Shown piece after piece: positions 25,601-38,800 of a stretch of 64,000 nt of DNA. Numbering within the stretch: position 1 is the stretch's first letter; every line of letters starts with the position of its first letter. Origin of the DNA: Fratercula arctica (Eukaryota > Chordata > Aves > Charadriiformes > Alcidae); NCBI GenBank assembly GCA_947846985.1, contig CANTUZ010000002.1, positions 137,539,889 to 137,603,888 on the forward strand. Direction: 5' to 3'. A program made the translations under genes and the position numbers. The notes under the pieces are model-generated. The model did not search any database, was not told where the DNA came from, and saw nothing but the letters and a program-made list of their open reading frames with translations.

Positions 25601-26844
25601 GAGGAAAGTTCATTGGTTTCTCTTGGCCTGAATCTTTGTAACTGTTTAACAGACATAATCTTCATGGGGATTCAAACATTCTTCTTTTTTTATTTTCCAG
25701 GGAAACTCCTCCTACACCCCAACCAGTTTTTTTTTTTGTTGTGTTTTTGTGTGGGTTTTTGTTTGTTTTTGTTTTTGGGGTTTTTTTTAAGTCTTATTTT
25801 GGGGCTGTGGGTTTCCCCACATGCACACACTTGACTCCCAGAAGCTACCAAATTCAGTCTTCTCCCCCTCTAACTTGAGTCTCGTTACAAATAAAAACAA
25901 TTACAGAATATGAGACATCATTATATTGGAATTTACACTTCTAAGGAATGTACAGGGTTATTTCTCATTTAATACTACAGGAAAGTACACAGACCGTCAT
26001 AATCTGATGGTTCTCATCATGCAGCTTTTGGACTTTCTGTATAAACGTTTTATTCTTTCAGCTCTCTTCTACAGCTCTCTTCTATTTGCAAAGGAAAAGA
26101 AATACACAGAGAAAGAACCTGCACTTGTCTCTCTTCCTTCCCAAGAAACTAAAATTAAAATGCTTGTTCCCAATGCAAAGTTTTTTGGTATCTTTTACAG
26201 AGTTTATAACAGTGTTTCTAGTCTAACTGTAGGCTGTTCAAGCAAATATTGAAGACTTGAAGACATAATCGGACAAAAATCACTGAATTTACATTTGTTT
26301 CAAATCTGCCATCGCACAAAATTGGTGGCTGGCTAAAAATAATTTGATGTCACCAACTTCAAAAATGGGAAGAAGATTGACCTTATCAATATTGACTACT
26401 TCTTGTTTACTCAGATACAAATTTCAAGTTTCGTCTAACTTACTTACGAAGTCTTCAAAAACCTCCACCTCAAGACAAAATTGACAATATTGAAAAAAAT
26501 CTAATTAACACAGCCTTTCTGAAAAGAAAAAAGCCTGATGACAACTTCCTCCCCCTCCACCCCCAGCTAGTAAGGATAAGCAAACATTAGAAATAAAGAG
26601 CCTAAAAGGGATCTCCTAAGTATCTATGGTATTTTACTGAGCATTAATACAAAGCAAATAACGTCACAGTCTTGAAAAAGTGCAATCTGTAATTACCAAG
26701 CAGTGAAAGAAACATTTCTTTTTCTTTAATAAAAGCAAGACTTAAAAACAAGTTTTACAATAATAGATTACACGCTGTAACCAGCAAACCTAAGGAACAG
26801 AAAGCAGATTTTGCTAGAGAATAACTGTAAATTCAGGTCACAAT
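25601..26844 (-). other. NBN: Probable NBN 3' UTR and downstream flank
   Basis: AT-rich sequence beyond the NBN stop. On the minus strand an ATTAAA lies at 26725-26730 and an AATAAA at 26049-26054. Either could end the transcript. The 73- and 108-codon plus-strand frames here show no family resemblance. Confidence 0.35.
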
Positions 26845-26875
26845 TTATCTTCTCCTTTTCACATTAGGATCGTAT
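26845..26875 (-). CDS. NBN: NBN coding exon 16 (terminal)
   Basis: Residues 698-707 (YDPNVKRRR after the split Arg) and the TAA stop at 26845-26847. It lies 3.3 kb beyond exon 15 and is recognised by the Phe-Arg-Tyr join and the terminal basic cluster. Confidence 0.94.
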
Positions 26876-29800
26876 CTGCAACAAAAAAGAAAATTTGTCA
26901 CAAATAAGTAAGCTTAATGATATTCAAAGTTAACAACGTGAAGTAAATAGGTTTATTATATATTCACAACAAGGGATTGGTCAGCGTTCAGCCCTTTCCC
27001 CAGCTGCACTTCTATAATTATCTAAATTTGCTACAGTTTGACTGAAGGATGTATACACTGGAACCTGTGCATGAACTAGGGATAACCTTTACTAAAATTT
27101 TGACTGACTTCCTAACTACTTAAAAAAAAAATCTTTAAATCTGATACATGAACAAGTTTCTCCAAGCCTTTAGTGTCCCGAAATTAAATTCCTTACTGAA
27201 AAAAACAAAACCCAAACAAATAAAAGGGGAAGGAGGGGAAAGAGGTACTGTATATTCCCAGCAGCATACAACACCTGGCCACAGCTCATTCAGACAAAAC
27301 CCTTCTGCTGCTTCCTACTCCCACATACAGCAGTTCCTTGCCTTACCTCCCCCTTTATACAGCTTCTGATTGATTTTTAGTAATTTACATCTACTTTCTG
27401 GATACACTAAATGGTTACTTGATTTGCTGCAATATGCTTACAGTTTGCCTCTGCTCGACACTGCTAGCACTTGGCCTTCTCTTTCTCTCCATTTGTGCTT
27501 CATCTCCCAAAAATCCTGTGACCCTTCTTTGAAATTCTGATGTGTTTTGTATTCATGCATGAATAACTTATGGACACAACTGAATGATCAGGCAGTTTTA
27601 CTTCCACTAATTCTGCTCTCATTCATCAAGACTTTTTTTTGCTTAGACAGGAAAATGTGACCACTTGTGAGCCAAATGACATCACCACATAACTAGAAAG
27701 GTATTCGAAGTCACTGCTGTTGCTATACATCTCAGTCGTCTGGTAAAAAATGAAATGTGTACCCTTTGAAAGAAATGCTCCATTATCAACTGTTGATTAC
27801 AGAGCGAGCTGCTACTGCAGTTAAGGTTTTCTGAATGGCTCTCACACAGGTTGATATGCAGTATCATGTTTCTTTGATAGCAATCTGGACAAGAACATCC
27901 TTCTTCACCATACCCATTTTTCTATTTAAATGCACAACTTCTAGTGTTAGTCAAATGGATGGCAGGTGAGAAGTCAAACAGTGGTTGCTTGTTTCTTCAC
28001 ATAAAAACTAAGAAAACAATGAAGTCTTTGCTAAAGAAAATGAGACCCTTATATTAAAAGTGTTTCTTTGAATTTATTGCTATAGCATTGAAACGCATTA
28101 GTTCTAACATTTAAGTATGTCCTGGACACCAAATCCTATTTTGAAAGAGGTGGGAGGAAAGGATGGGGTGGAGGATAAGCAGACAGTAGAAGGGGATGAT
28201 ACACGATGGAAACCTGCCATCAGGACACCAAGAGCTTCAAGCCTGTCTGTGACAGCCATGAATGTCTTTTTATGTAATCTCCCCCACCTCACCTCCAGCC
28301 ATTTTCCATGTTAAATGAAGCCTGGATGATGTTTTCCAGACAGAAAGAAATCAAACAACATTATCGGAGAAAGGAAACTGTAACAGTGCCTGTGGCCTGA
28401 AATGGAAAAATGACTACAGAGATTCCACTACTGTGAGTGAATGCACAAAGAAACAAAAGACCCTGCTGGGCACAGGGAGCGAAGGATACAAAGGGCTGTT
28501 ACTGAATATATCCCATTTATCTGCAGTCTCAGCAGAGAGTACGATATGCCTTCCCTTCCTCCTCTATCTCAGTACGTACTCAGCAGCAGTTAAGGGCACT
28601 GCTTTTCTTTCTAGCTCATCTTTACCTTGGAATAATACTGCATGACTCTTTCTAAAGGCATCTTCAAATGCCATTTCCACGGGAAATCTCAGCTGTTAAC
28701 ATCAGCATTAAGCCAAGCACTTTTACTCAGGATTAGGGACAAAAGTAGAAGTAGGTTACAAACTGCTGAACATTAAATTGTATGTTTTAATATTTTTGAC
28801 TGTTGCAACTTCTGTAAGTACAACTAACCTAAATAAATTGAGGTAAAAACTTCTCTAAGCATGAGTGCATGCAAATTATCTAAGTTTCCACTGCTGCTGA
28901 AAGGCTAAAATTGATCAAGATATTTTTAACCAAATAAGATTCCAGCACAGCAATGCGTCATGTTTTTTATAAATGTCTTCATAACTGACATATATTTAAA
29001 GGCTGTGTTGCAGATGTAAAAACTGGATAAAGTGGCAAGCTTGGTTTAGAACTTTTTTTTAATTAGAAAGTGGTTATAAATCATTAAATTAGGATTAAAG
29101 TTTAAAGTAACCAGACAGGAAATCAACTATATAGGATGATTCTCTCTTTCAAAAGAGAGATTAGGAAAAGCAGTAGACAACTGAAGTGAGGGTCACTGAA
29201 AGAAAATTGCTGAAACAGACTGTTTTAGAGGCAAATGTAATAATTATGGCAAAAAAAGCAATGGCAAACAGCCAAGGTGAACCTACCAAAGAAATCTCTC
29301 CAACTCCTGTGACATAAGCACTGATTAGGACAGAATTAAGGACTGTGCTACACTGTCAAGAGCAGAGTATGATCAGTGTAAAAACGTCTCCTCTCCACAG
29401 TCTGAAAACTGGAAAGATGGTGAGGCACTGACCTAGTTTCTAACAAGTGAAAAAAAAAGGTAGGAGCTCCTTCGTTGTGAATGGGTTTGAAAGTAGCTTA
29501 AGTCTCAAAGATAAGGAACACAGAGGGGCCTTACGGAAGGATTTACTTAGTGGGTTTTTTTCTAATTATTATTTTTGTTTTGAATTCTGGGAATCATTAC
29601 TTCAAAGATCAAAAAAAAGAGAAAGCAGTCCTGCCAACCACTTTTTCACAGAAAAGTATTCTCGTGCTTTAGCTTCCTCAAATGACTCAGCACTCAGGGA
29701 CAGGTAAATGCCATGGCCAGAATGAAAAAGTGCCAGACCCCATCACTTTTTCTTCGCAGTTCAGACGACTGACTTAATTGTAAGATCAAAACAATTCATT

Positions 29801-32800
29801 AGGCTCCAGCAAACACTAATTGTGGAAAGCCTGACCCCAGAATCTCTTCCAGCCTTTGTGAACAATCAAGCTTGTGCATGAGAGCCAGGAAATAGCAACA
29901 TTTTTTGTATGAGAATGTTCTAACTCAAAAATTGTAGCAAATCTGAACGAAACTGAAAAAGTTTAAGGCATAAAAGAAACAAGAGAAGTTACTGAGTCAT
30001 TTTGGGTATATTCCATATATGGGAATACATGGAATTTTGACAAGAATAACCAAAGTACTCTTTCACAAAACTGGATTTAGTCCAAAAAAAGATGTGATGC
30101 AAAAACTACACATTTGAGAAGTACAAACATAAAACTCTTACCTAAAGAGATCATCAGCAAGCGATTCTTCTCTTGCATGTCGGTTCTGTTCCTGAGAAAT
30201 TAAGTTTATTCAGTATTTGATGTTAAGGATGAAGCTAATAAACAATATATTCCTGCATGACAGTTTTTCCTAAAGAATTAAGTTTTCTTTAAGTACTCCA
30301 TTCGGTGCATATTCACATTAGATAATATATTTCACTACTCAAGTTTGGCTACTGCTACCAACTAATGGAATGGATAAGTTTGTACAAGGTATCAATTTTG
30401 GTCAGAAATGTGTTTTTTTGGTTTTTAGCATCATTACAGAAATAGGAAAATTTTTATCTGATTATTGGTTCGTAAAGGGAATTTTAGTTAGCATTATCTA
30501 TACCAAGGGATTACAAAAAAAGGGAGATAATCAAAAACTGTTGCTGTAATGGGATCTCTGCACAGGAAAATGAAAGTGCTAGAGAACTGCTGTGATAAAA
30601 TAGACTATTTTTTAGAACTTATATATACAAAAAATTATTAAATTTATTCTTACTATATCTCTTCAGTATACTCCAACAAAATTTTACTCAGGAATTTTCT
30701 GTGCTGTTCAAGAACAGAATATCAATTGTATTGTATAACAATTTGAACATAACTAACCATACAGAAGTTCTTCCTAGCTCACCCGTCATATTTTTAGAAG
30801 TCAAAAGTTTCCATAATGCTGATCTTTTTTTTAATTAGCAAAATAATTCTCTTTTAGGTTATTGATTTTGCTTTAAATCAATATTTCTGATTATATGAAT
30901 GTTGCATGTAGAATCAATTAAAATAATCAGCAAAAAGATGAGCCTTACCACTGACCTCTGACTTCCAATAACTTTCCTGATGTCTATGAACATGTGTGGA
31001 CAGCTAATTGGCTGAGGTTTTATTTCAAAAATAAAATTCTGAAGTATTTATGTAATGACCACAGGTTGGTATGACCACTTATGTAAATCAAGTTTTTGTT
31101 TGATCATCCTCAAGAAATAATTCCTTACCTCCATTTCTTGCCTTAACCAGTCTTCTAGCTCTGAATTCTTTTTAGCATGGTGAGCAATCAAATCTGATCC
31201 TCCAATAATGTATGGAAGTTGTCCTGCCCCTGGGTAAGTTACCTGCCAGACGAAAAATTCTTATAATTACAATACAAGGCAAGCACACTGCAAGTAAATG
31301 AGACTCTATTCATGTATCACAGAAGAAAGTCAGTCAGTCTTCCTTTGAATAACATTCCTAAGAGATGGTATTTAAAAGACACTGAAGTGAAAAAAGCACG
31401 TACAGAAAGCTATTAACTCCTTTTTCCTAAAGAAACAAACAAACAAAAAAAAGCTGACAAGTTATGTATGCTAAATAAATCTGATGGTACGTTAAATGGA
31501 GTTTGAAAACATTATAGACTGGTTTTTACTGATAGAATCGATTTTATCATCAGAACGCATAAGTATCTATTACAAAATGGTGGAAAAGAAAATACTATCA
31601 GAAATTTAAAGGGTTATCTAAAAATGAGAGCATACTCCCAGGAAGCTGGAAGTTGCATTATGTGACTCACACTCTACATATTTTACTGAAATGCATTAAT
31701 GCATTTCTAGTTAATCCTATATCTTTTTTTTTTTTTTTTTTTTTTTAATATGAGCTGAAGTGGTATTTCTACATCGAACACTAAGAATTTTCTTAAAATT
31801 ATCTTCAGGACCCAAGCAAGCAATGATCTTACTTTTGTAAAATAACAGATTTAGTTCTATTTAGAAATCCAAGATTTATTAGATAAAATGCAAGATTCTG
31901 AATCAGCATATGCTTTATAAGTAGGTCTCTGGAGCAGTCAAATTGCTAGCTTTTGGAGGTACAACCAGAAATTATGGTAGGCATCACTTAACCACTTACT
32001 CCAAATAACAGCTTTGAATAGAGACTGCAAATATGTAAATAATCTAGCACAAGGTAAGCCTTTGTCAGCCACGTACTTCTTCAGTCAATTGGCAAAACAT
32101 TGGTTAACAGTATAATATGGTATTAAAATTGTTTTTTTCTGTAGTTACTATCAATTTAAAAAAAAAAATCTTTCGTGACATGTTTCTACAATCTTAAGGC
32201 AATACTTTTTAGTATTTTTAAATAGTGCCATCTTGTGACCATTTCAAATACACACAAACCTTTTTGAAGGTCTTGAAATTTTTCTTTCCTCCATAGCTGG
32301 TATTTCCAGTAAGCTGACTGTTCTGTCCTGGATGGCTGACAACCAATGACCTAAACTCAGTCAACAGAAGTCTACTAGGAAGATTGCTGGAGTCATCTTG
32401 CAGTTCACTGTGGTTCTTACGCTGGAAGAAAAAGGAAGGAGCACTTCAAGTGTATAAACAGACATAAAGCATAGCTAACAGTATAAACTTTAGAGAAAGA
32501 AATTATCATGAGTACAGCTGAGGCAAAAGTTAGGGTTACAAGGGGAAGCAGCAGCAGCGCTAGAAGCCAAGAAGATGGATGCACTTCTCAGCCTCCTCGT
32601 ATACTACCAATAGAACTGGGAGCTCAGTGAATTTATTTCTTTCGTATTTATATCTGTTGAAAAGACAGGATCATTAAGAACTGCAGTAATAATACTGAAG
32701 TCAGTGTACCTCATTTCACTAGGATTTTACTTCAAGATAAAACTTCAACTAAGTTTGTTTTTTTTTTTTCCCCAATTTAGCTAATATATAAGAATTACTT

Positions 32801-35800
32801 CTTTGCTCTCTCCACCTTGCTTCTTACCTGGACTAATCTAATGAAGTACGCTTACTCTAATGGAAACTCCAGCTAACTCCATGGAAGACAAAGTTGTATG
32901 TCTTCAGGTCAATTCTAGCCTAAATTTACCATTTAGGCGAACTTTAGGGCTGTGAACTGGATCTGATCAATGAAGCAACTTTTTCTGGTACGTGAGAATG
33001 CTCATATGCCAGGTAAGTTGCGTGCACACTTTGCTGGTTGGGGACAGACCTATGTGAATTAAAAAATGAAGTCTGGGTGAAGGACAAGTTCACAAGTAAC
33101 GTTAAACTACGTTCATGAACAGCTCCAGCCCAGATGCAGCACAGCTGTTTTATAGCAAAGTATAAATTGGAAATCCAGTGATCTCAGCTGACCCTGCACT
33201 TTGGTATATCTGCACAGCATTCCCTTTTTTCGGACTGTTTTCTGTACATCTGTGAAAAGGTTTTATCCTGCCCATTGTTGTCTGGCTACACTATCCTTTA
33301 CCTCTACAGAATCTTTCCCTTTCAATTTCATTTAGCCTAGTCTCCTTTTCCTCTGCCTCACTGCCATTCCCAGCAATTCTGCCCTCCTTCCTTCCTTCAT
33401 CTCCTCTGTAACAAAGTCAGCACTCTATTTACTGTTAGTCAGTGTATGTCAGTGTATCTATTTCCTCAATGGTCCATTCTCTTCCATTCTACTTGTGATC
33501 TCCTTAGAGCAAACAAAGAGATTATGTTCTTGTCTGGTCTTTAAGCAGTAAACTAACAAAACCATCAGCACAAGTATTAACTGCATTGAAGGATTAATAC
33601 AATTACATCAGGTTGCTGTAGTTCCAGTCATCTTAAGTATCCATCCAAATGCCTATTACAAAAGCATGCAGATGAACTACAGCTTGCTCTGCCTTTTCAC
33701 ACTTAATAAGCTGGACTGTACTCTTCAAGTTTACAAATGATTATTTTAAGGAGTACAACCTTCAGAACCTTCTTTACACTGAAACTAAATACTATGGTCT
33801 TAAAAGCAAAATTTTGACATGTTTTCTTAATGCTTCTCAAAGTTTGCTGTTCAAACTTCTTACCAAGACTGGCGACTCCCGCTTGATCTCACTTTTTACT
33901 TCTGAAGTTAGAACTGATCCAAGTTCCTCTTCTTCCTATTCGAATAAAAATTATTTAAAATGTAACACTGAAATTAAATGCAGATTTAATTACATAAAAT
34001 TGTTTTCTGCTCTTTACAGGTGAATAAGCATTTTCAAATCAATATATACATTTATACAGAAAAGAAACTGCACTGTACATTTAAATTTTTATGATCTCAT
34101 GTACACTGTAACAATTGTTGGGGTTTTTTTCTATTAAAAAAAAAATCACTGTTATTTTCTCACTATTTTTTTTTTTTTCCTTACACCAGTAGCGGGATTT
34201 GTCCATGTGTACAATCTTCAAAGTCCTGTCAGGTTCTGGAAAATACTGTAAAAGCTTTTGAATAGAAAAAGTAGCATTTTCAACTTCATATGTTAAGTGT
34301 ACATGTGTGCATTACCAGGATAGGAAAGTATTCTGCAGGTTGCTTTCCTCTCATAGTTTAAAAACAGATTTGCTTTTCATAAATTATTTTCAGTGTTTGA
34401 AAAAAAAATTAGATCAGCTTTATACACCCTGCAGATTTTGAGTCATCTGCTCACATTCTCTGTCTTGCCAGGTACACAAGGTGCATCCATACTTAAAGAA
34501 AATAGGTAACCTAAATATGCCTGTGAAGCTTTAACATGAAATCTCCTTCCTTTTCCACTGAAAATATAATTTACGTGAATAAAATAGGTCATTATTAAAC
34601 TACTAAAAGACTTTTTGTCAGCAAAAATCTTCAAGTGCGCATCTGATAATAGTGTAATTATATATACGAATTTGTTTTCCTTCATGACCCTGACAAGAAG
34701 TTAGACTATAAAAACTTCCCAGGTCATAACAAGATCCAAAAGACTATCACAAGCAGCCATTTTAGTCTCTCAGTACGGTCAGACCCGACAGAAAGTACCT
34801 CCTCTCTGACAGTATAAAAAGCAAGAAAAAAAGATTCTCTACAATTATTAGACTTACTAATTTGCCTGTTAATAACACAAAAAAATAGCATCACAATGAA
34901 GTTCAAAATTCACGCTTTGCCAGAAGCAAGCTCCAGCAAAATACCAAGACAAGAGTGTTAATGCTGGTCTGAGCTAAGGATGCACAGATAATTACTAAGT
35001 CTCATCTGATCCAAGGTATCTTGCAAATTCCCGTTACTCAATCATACATTCAAACTTTATTATTACAGCATTTAACACTGTATAAGAATTGACTGGAAAG
35101 TAAGCTTTAATATATTTTTTTTTTAAATAAACAAAAATTAAACCTGTTCCTTGTCTCCTATTCCTCTCTGCATTGTTAATAGTCTACTTTGCTAAAGCTC
35201 TCAACACGGTTTTCCTCTGCAAAACTGCTTTTGTTTTTTTTCAATGAGTGGCTACTATAAACTCAAGATCCATTGTTTTCTTCATTTCTCTTAGAAAATT
35301 GCCTCATTCTCAAAACCACAGAAATAATCAAGAAAACTGACCACAAGCAGTGGTTTTGGTTTTGTCTTTTTGTTTGCTTGGGTTTTTTTTTTTTTTGTTT
35401 TCGTTGGGTTTTGTTGTTTTTGGCTTTTCTTTCCTCCCCTAAGAGGACATTAGTGATTTGAATTGCCTCATACAGGAATTTTAATAATCTTTCATGTAAC
35501 GTCCAGAGATTCTGACTTGAAAGACGTCGGACACTACTGTTGGCATTCAACAGAAGAGGTCAACTAAAGATTTCTTCAGAAAATTCATTACATAAAGATA
35601 ATATAATTATTATTTAAGTATAAATATCAATGTTATAATTTACACACCATGCGACATGATAAGTTTTTCTCGGACCAGTGATATATTCTGCTGTTCTACC
35701 TACAGTACTTCAAGCAAACAGAGAGGAAAACGTTCAGAACACAACTAGCTTTCAATTTACAAAGAAATAATTTCCTGAAGAATCAAAAAACATTGAGATA

Positions 35801-38800
35801 GGTAACACTGTGATGTTCACATGTAATAGATACACCATGACAATTTTTAGTTTGGAGTGATTTGAGAGGTTTAAGCAAACAAACTTTACAAAGCCCCTTT
35901 CTGTATACAGGCAGCCTCATCCTTAAAGGAGCTATCTGCATCCTTCTAACACAGTTGTAAATTTCAAGATTAGGTACATGAGAAGACTATAACTTACCAA
36001 TATTTTATTCTCCTCTCTCTGCTTTACATTTACTTCTTGAATCCTGCTTCCTTTGCTTTCCAAACATCTTTTTTTTCGTCTGTTTCCTTGAGTTTCCTGG
36101 TCGTGATCTGCCATTTGATCTTCCCAGTCTAGGTCTCTGCTTTCAAACACAATTTCTAGTGCCTCTGTATCTTCAGATAAATCACCTAACTCCTTCCTCT
36201 TCAGTGCGTGCTTTTCAGTGCACTTGGAAACAGGCGACGATCTTTCCTCCACTTTTGCTAGTTTGGATACAGATGTTTCTTCTCCTTCTTCAGCTCTTTC
36301 CCTTAGACAGAAAGCAATTACAAAAGAAATAAATTACAAAAGCATTTTTTAATATGGCTAGCTGCATATGCAAGATAACAGCTTCCTGTGGTTTTAGTGA
36401 CTGCATTGTGAAATTTGAACGTAAGTACCCTTGAGGAAAAGCCTGCCATTCCAGGAAGCTGATCTAAAAATTACCGTTTTAAGTACGTTTTAAATTAAAT
36501 GTACATCCCTTGAGTTAAAATTATTTTCCAGAAACAGCACCAACATAACAATAAGGGAAGTAATGTCAAGAACATTTCAACATACCTTTTTCTAGCTACC
36601 TGGAAGTAATTTGTAATTGAGTTAGACTGGTGACGTGAAGCACACTCACTAGGTTTACCAGCTTCTGAACTTTTAGATGGTGAGACAGGATGACTTTTTT
36701 GACTAAACACAGATGTTTTGTTCACTCTAGATACTGACGTTCCTGCATTTACACTGCCGCTTGTGGTAGGGTTTTTCTGAACAGCGATTATATCCTGAAA
36801 AGCCATTTTCCCTCGTCTTTCCATCTGGGGAGTATTCTCTATCTCCATACTACATTAGAGAGAAAAAAATATTAAGTGAACACACAAGAAGTTACCACAG
36901 AGATACGCTGTAGAATACCACCTTTTAAAAAAAAAGCTGTATTTGTACTTCCAACATACTTGTAACAATGTAGGTGTGCTAAAAACAAATTGTAAAATCT
37001 GCTATGATAAATATATTTTTATAATTGTGAAGCGGCTTGAAAATTTGTAATAGTTAAGACAGTCAAATCACTTACATCTGAAAGAGTCATTATAAGTCCT
37101 ATGTGATGTTTTCTGTTATCTACCACTCAAAAGCAGAAATTACCTCACTGCAGACAAGTGACAGCAATTTATTAAGTGCCATTTCTAACACTATATATCT
37201 TTGTTCACGGCAATGACACAGTTCCTCTGTGTCACAAAGCCACAAATAAAGTCACAAAAGATTGCTTAATTGCAAGTATTAGCTTAGAAACTATTTCCAT
37301 GAATATTTTACCATGTCTGCTCTTCCATTTCTGTATCAGCTATATATGCTGTGCTGTCAGCCGCAGCAGTTGCCATTATGGTTTCATCCACGGCCAAACT
37401 CTGGGAAATGGCTTGCCTTACAACAGCTGATGCTGGAGTGCTTTTAGTTACAGCTGCAAGATCAACACAAGAGAAGAATTAAAAGGTTAATATCAAACCT
37501 GTGATTGTTTGCATCACTATTTGTTATCATTACTGTTAACTGATGAGGTAAAGCTTTTGTAAAATGGTCTTAAAGGAACTTTAATCAAAAAATTAAGCAG
37601 ATTTATTAATTAAAAAAGAAACTTAAAGAAACAGTTCTAAAGGACCATATTCTGGAATTCAGTTTTAGTTAACTATTCCACGGACTTTAAGTCATGGAAT
37701 TTTGCTTAAATAAAAATGAAGCATAATGGGAGACCATATATTAATATGGACATAATGCAACTAATAAATCATGCAATATATATTTTATGCAAAACTGTCA
37801 GAGCACAAAATTCCTTACATTTACTGCTTTATGATGATCTCTAACATGATTATTATATTTGGGATTATTTCTACTAATACAGAACCAGTCTTTGTTACTA
37901 AAAAGCCTTAGAATATCTTCTACAGCCAATTTCTCATAATCCCCACAGTCAGGGGATTCCCTTAAAACTTCATTTGCTGCTCTATTTACTTACTCGCATT
38001 ATTTCTTTGTAAAACAGAAAGAGCATACACAACAACTTTTATATTGTCTGCCCTTTCACTTGTCCTTGTCTTCATATACTTATACTAACAGTTACTATTT
38101 TAACTTATGTCTCATTGTGCTTCTAGATACATTTTTGATTACTACTCATCTCTCAGCCCTTGACGTTCTTCCTGCATCTCATTCTGATTGAGACTACAAT
38201 GACAGTACTATCCTTTCAGAAAGCCCATTCTTTATACGTACATACATTCATTTTTCCTACCGCTGTGACCTACTGAGGAATAACCTATAGACACAACTAG
38301 GTCTCTTCCTTGAGCAACTACATCTAATATATGTTTCTATTCGTTGTTCCGAGACAAGATCAGAGGGGGAAATCTTGTTTGCAATCCCTTTGATTTGCAA
38401 CACACACATGAAAGTTTTTTTAACTCCCAAACAATAACGTTTGTTCCCTCTTAGCAAATAAACTGTAAACATAGCTACCTTTACAAGCCTGATATACAGT
38501 CTGTTTACACAATTCAATCGGACAACTTAATCTTCAACAATTTAATCATTCAGACTGGAAACAAGAATCAGCATTTCCGATTTATTCAGATGTCTGCAGG
38601 GTCAGTATCTTTAAGTTTAATTTGAGAATTAAATTATTTTGCATTGTTTTCTAAACTAACCGGCTAGACAACAGATCTTATACAGTTATTCATACAGGAA
38701 TACCAGTCAACTAAAATATTTTTCAGACCTCTGCCAGTACTGGCACATGTATCTTTCTCTCTTCAAAATATATTTTTGAATAAGTAATGTTCCTATATGT

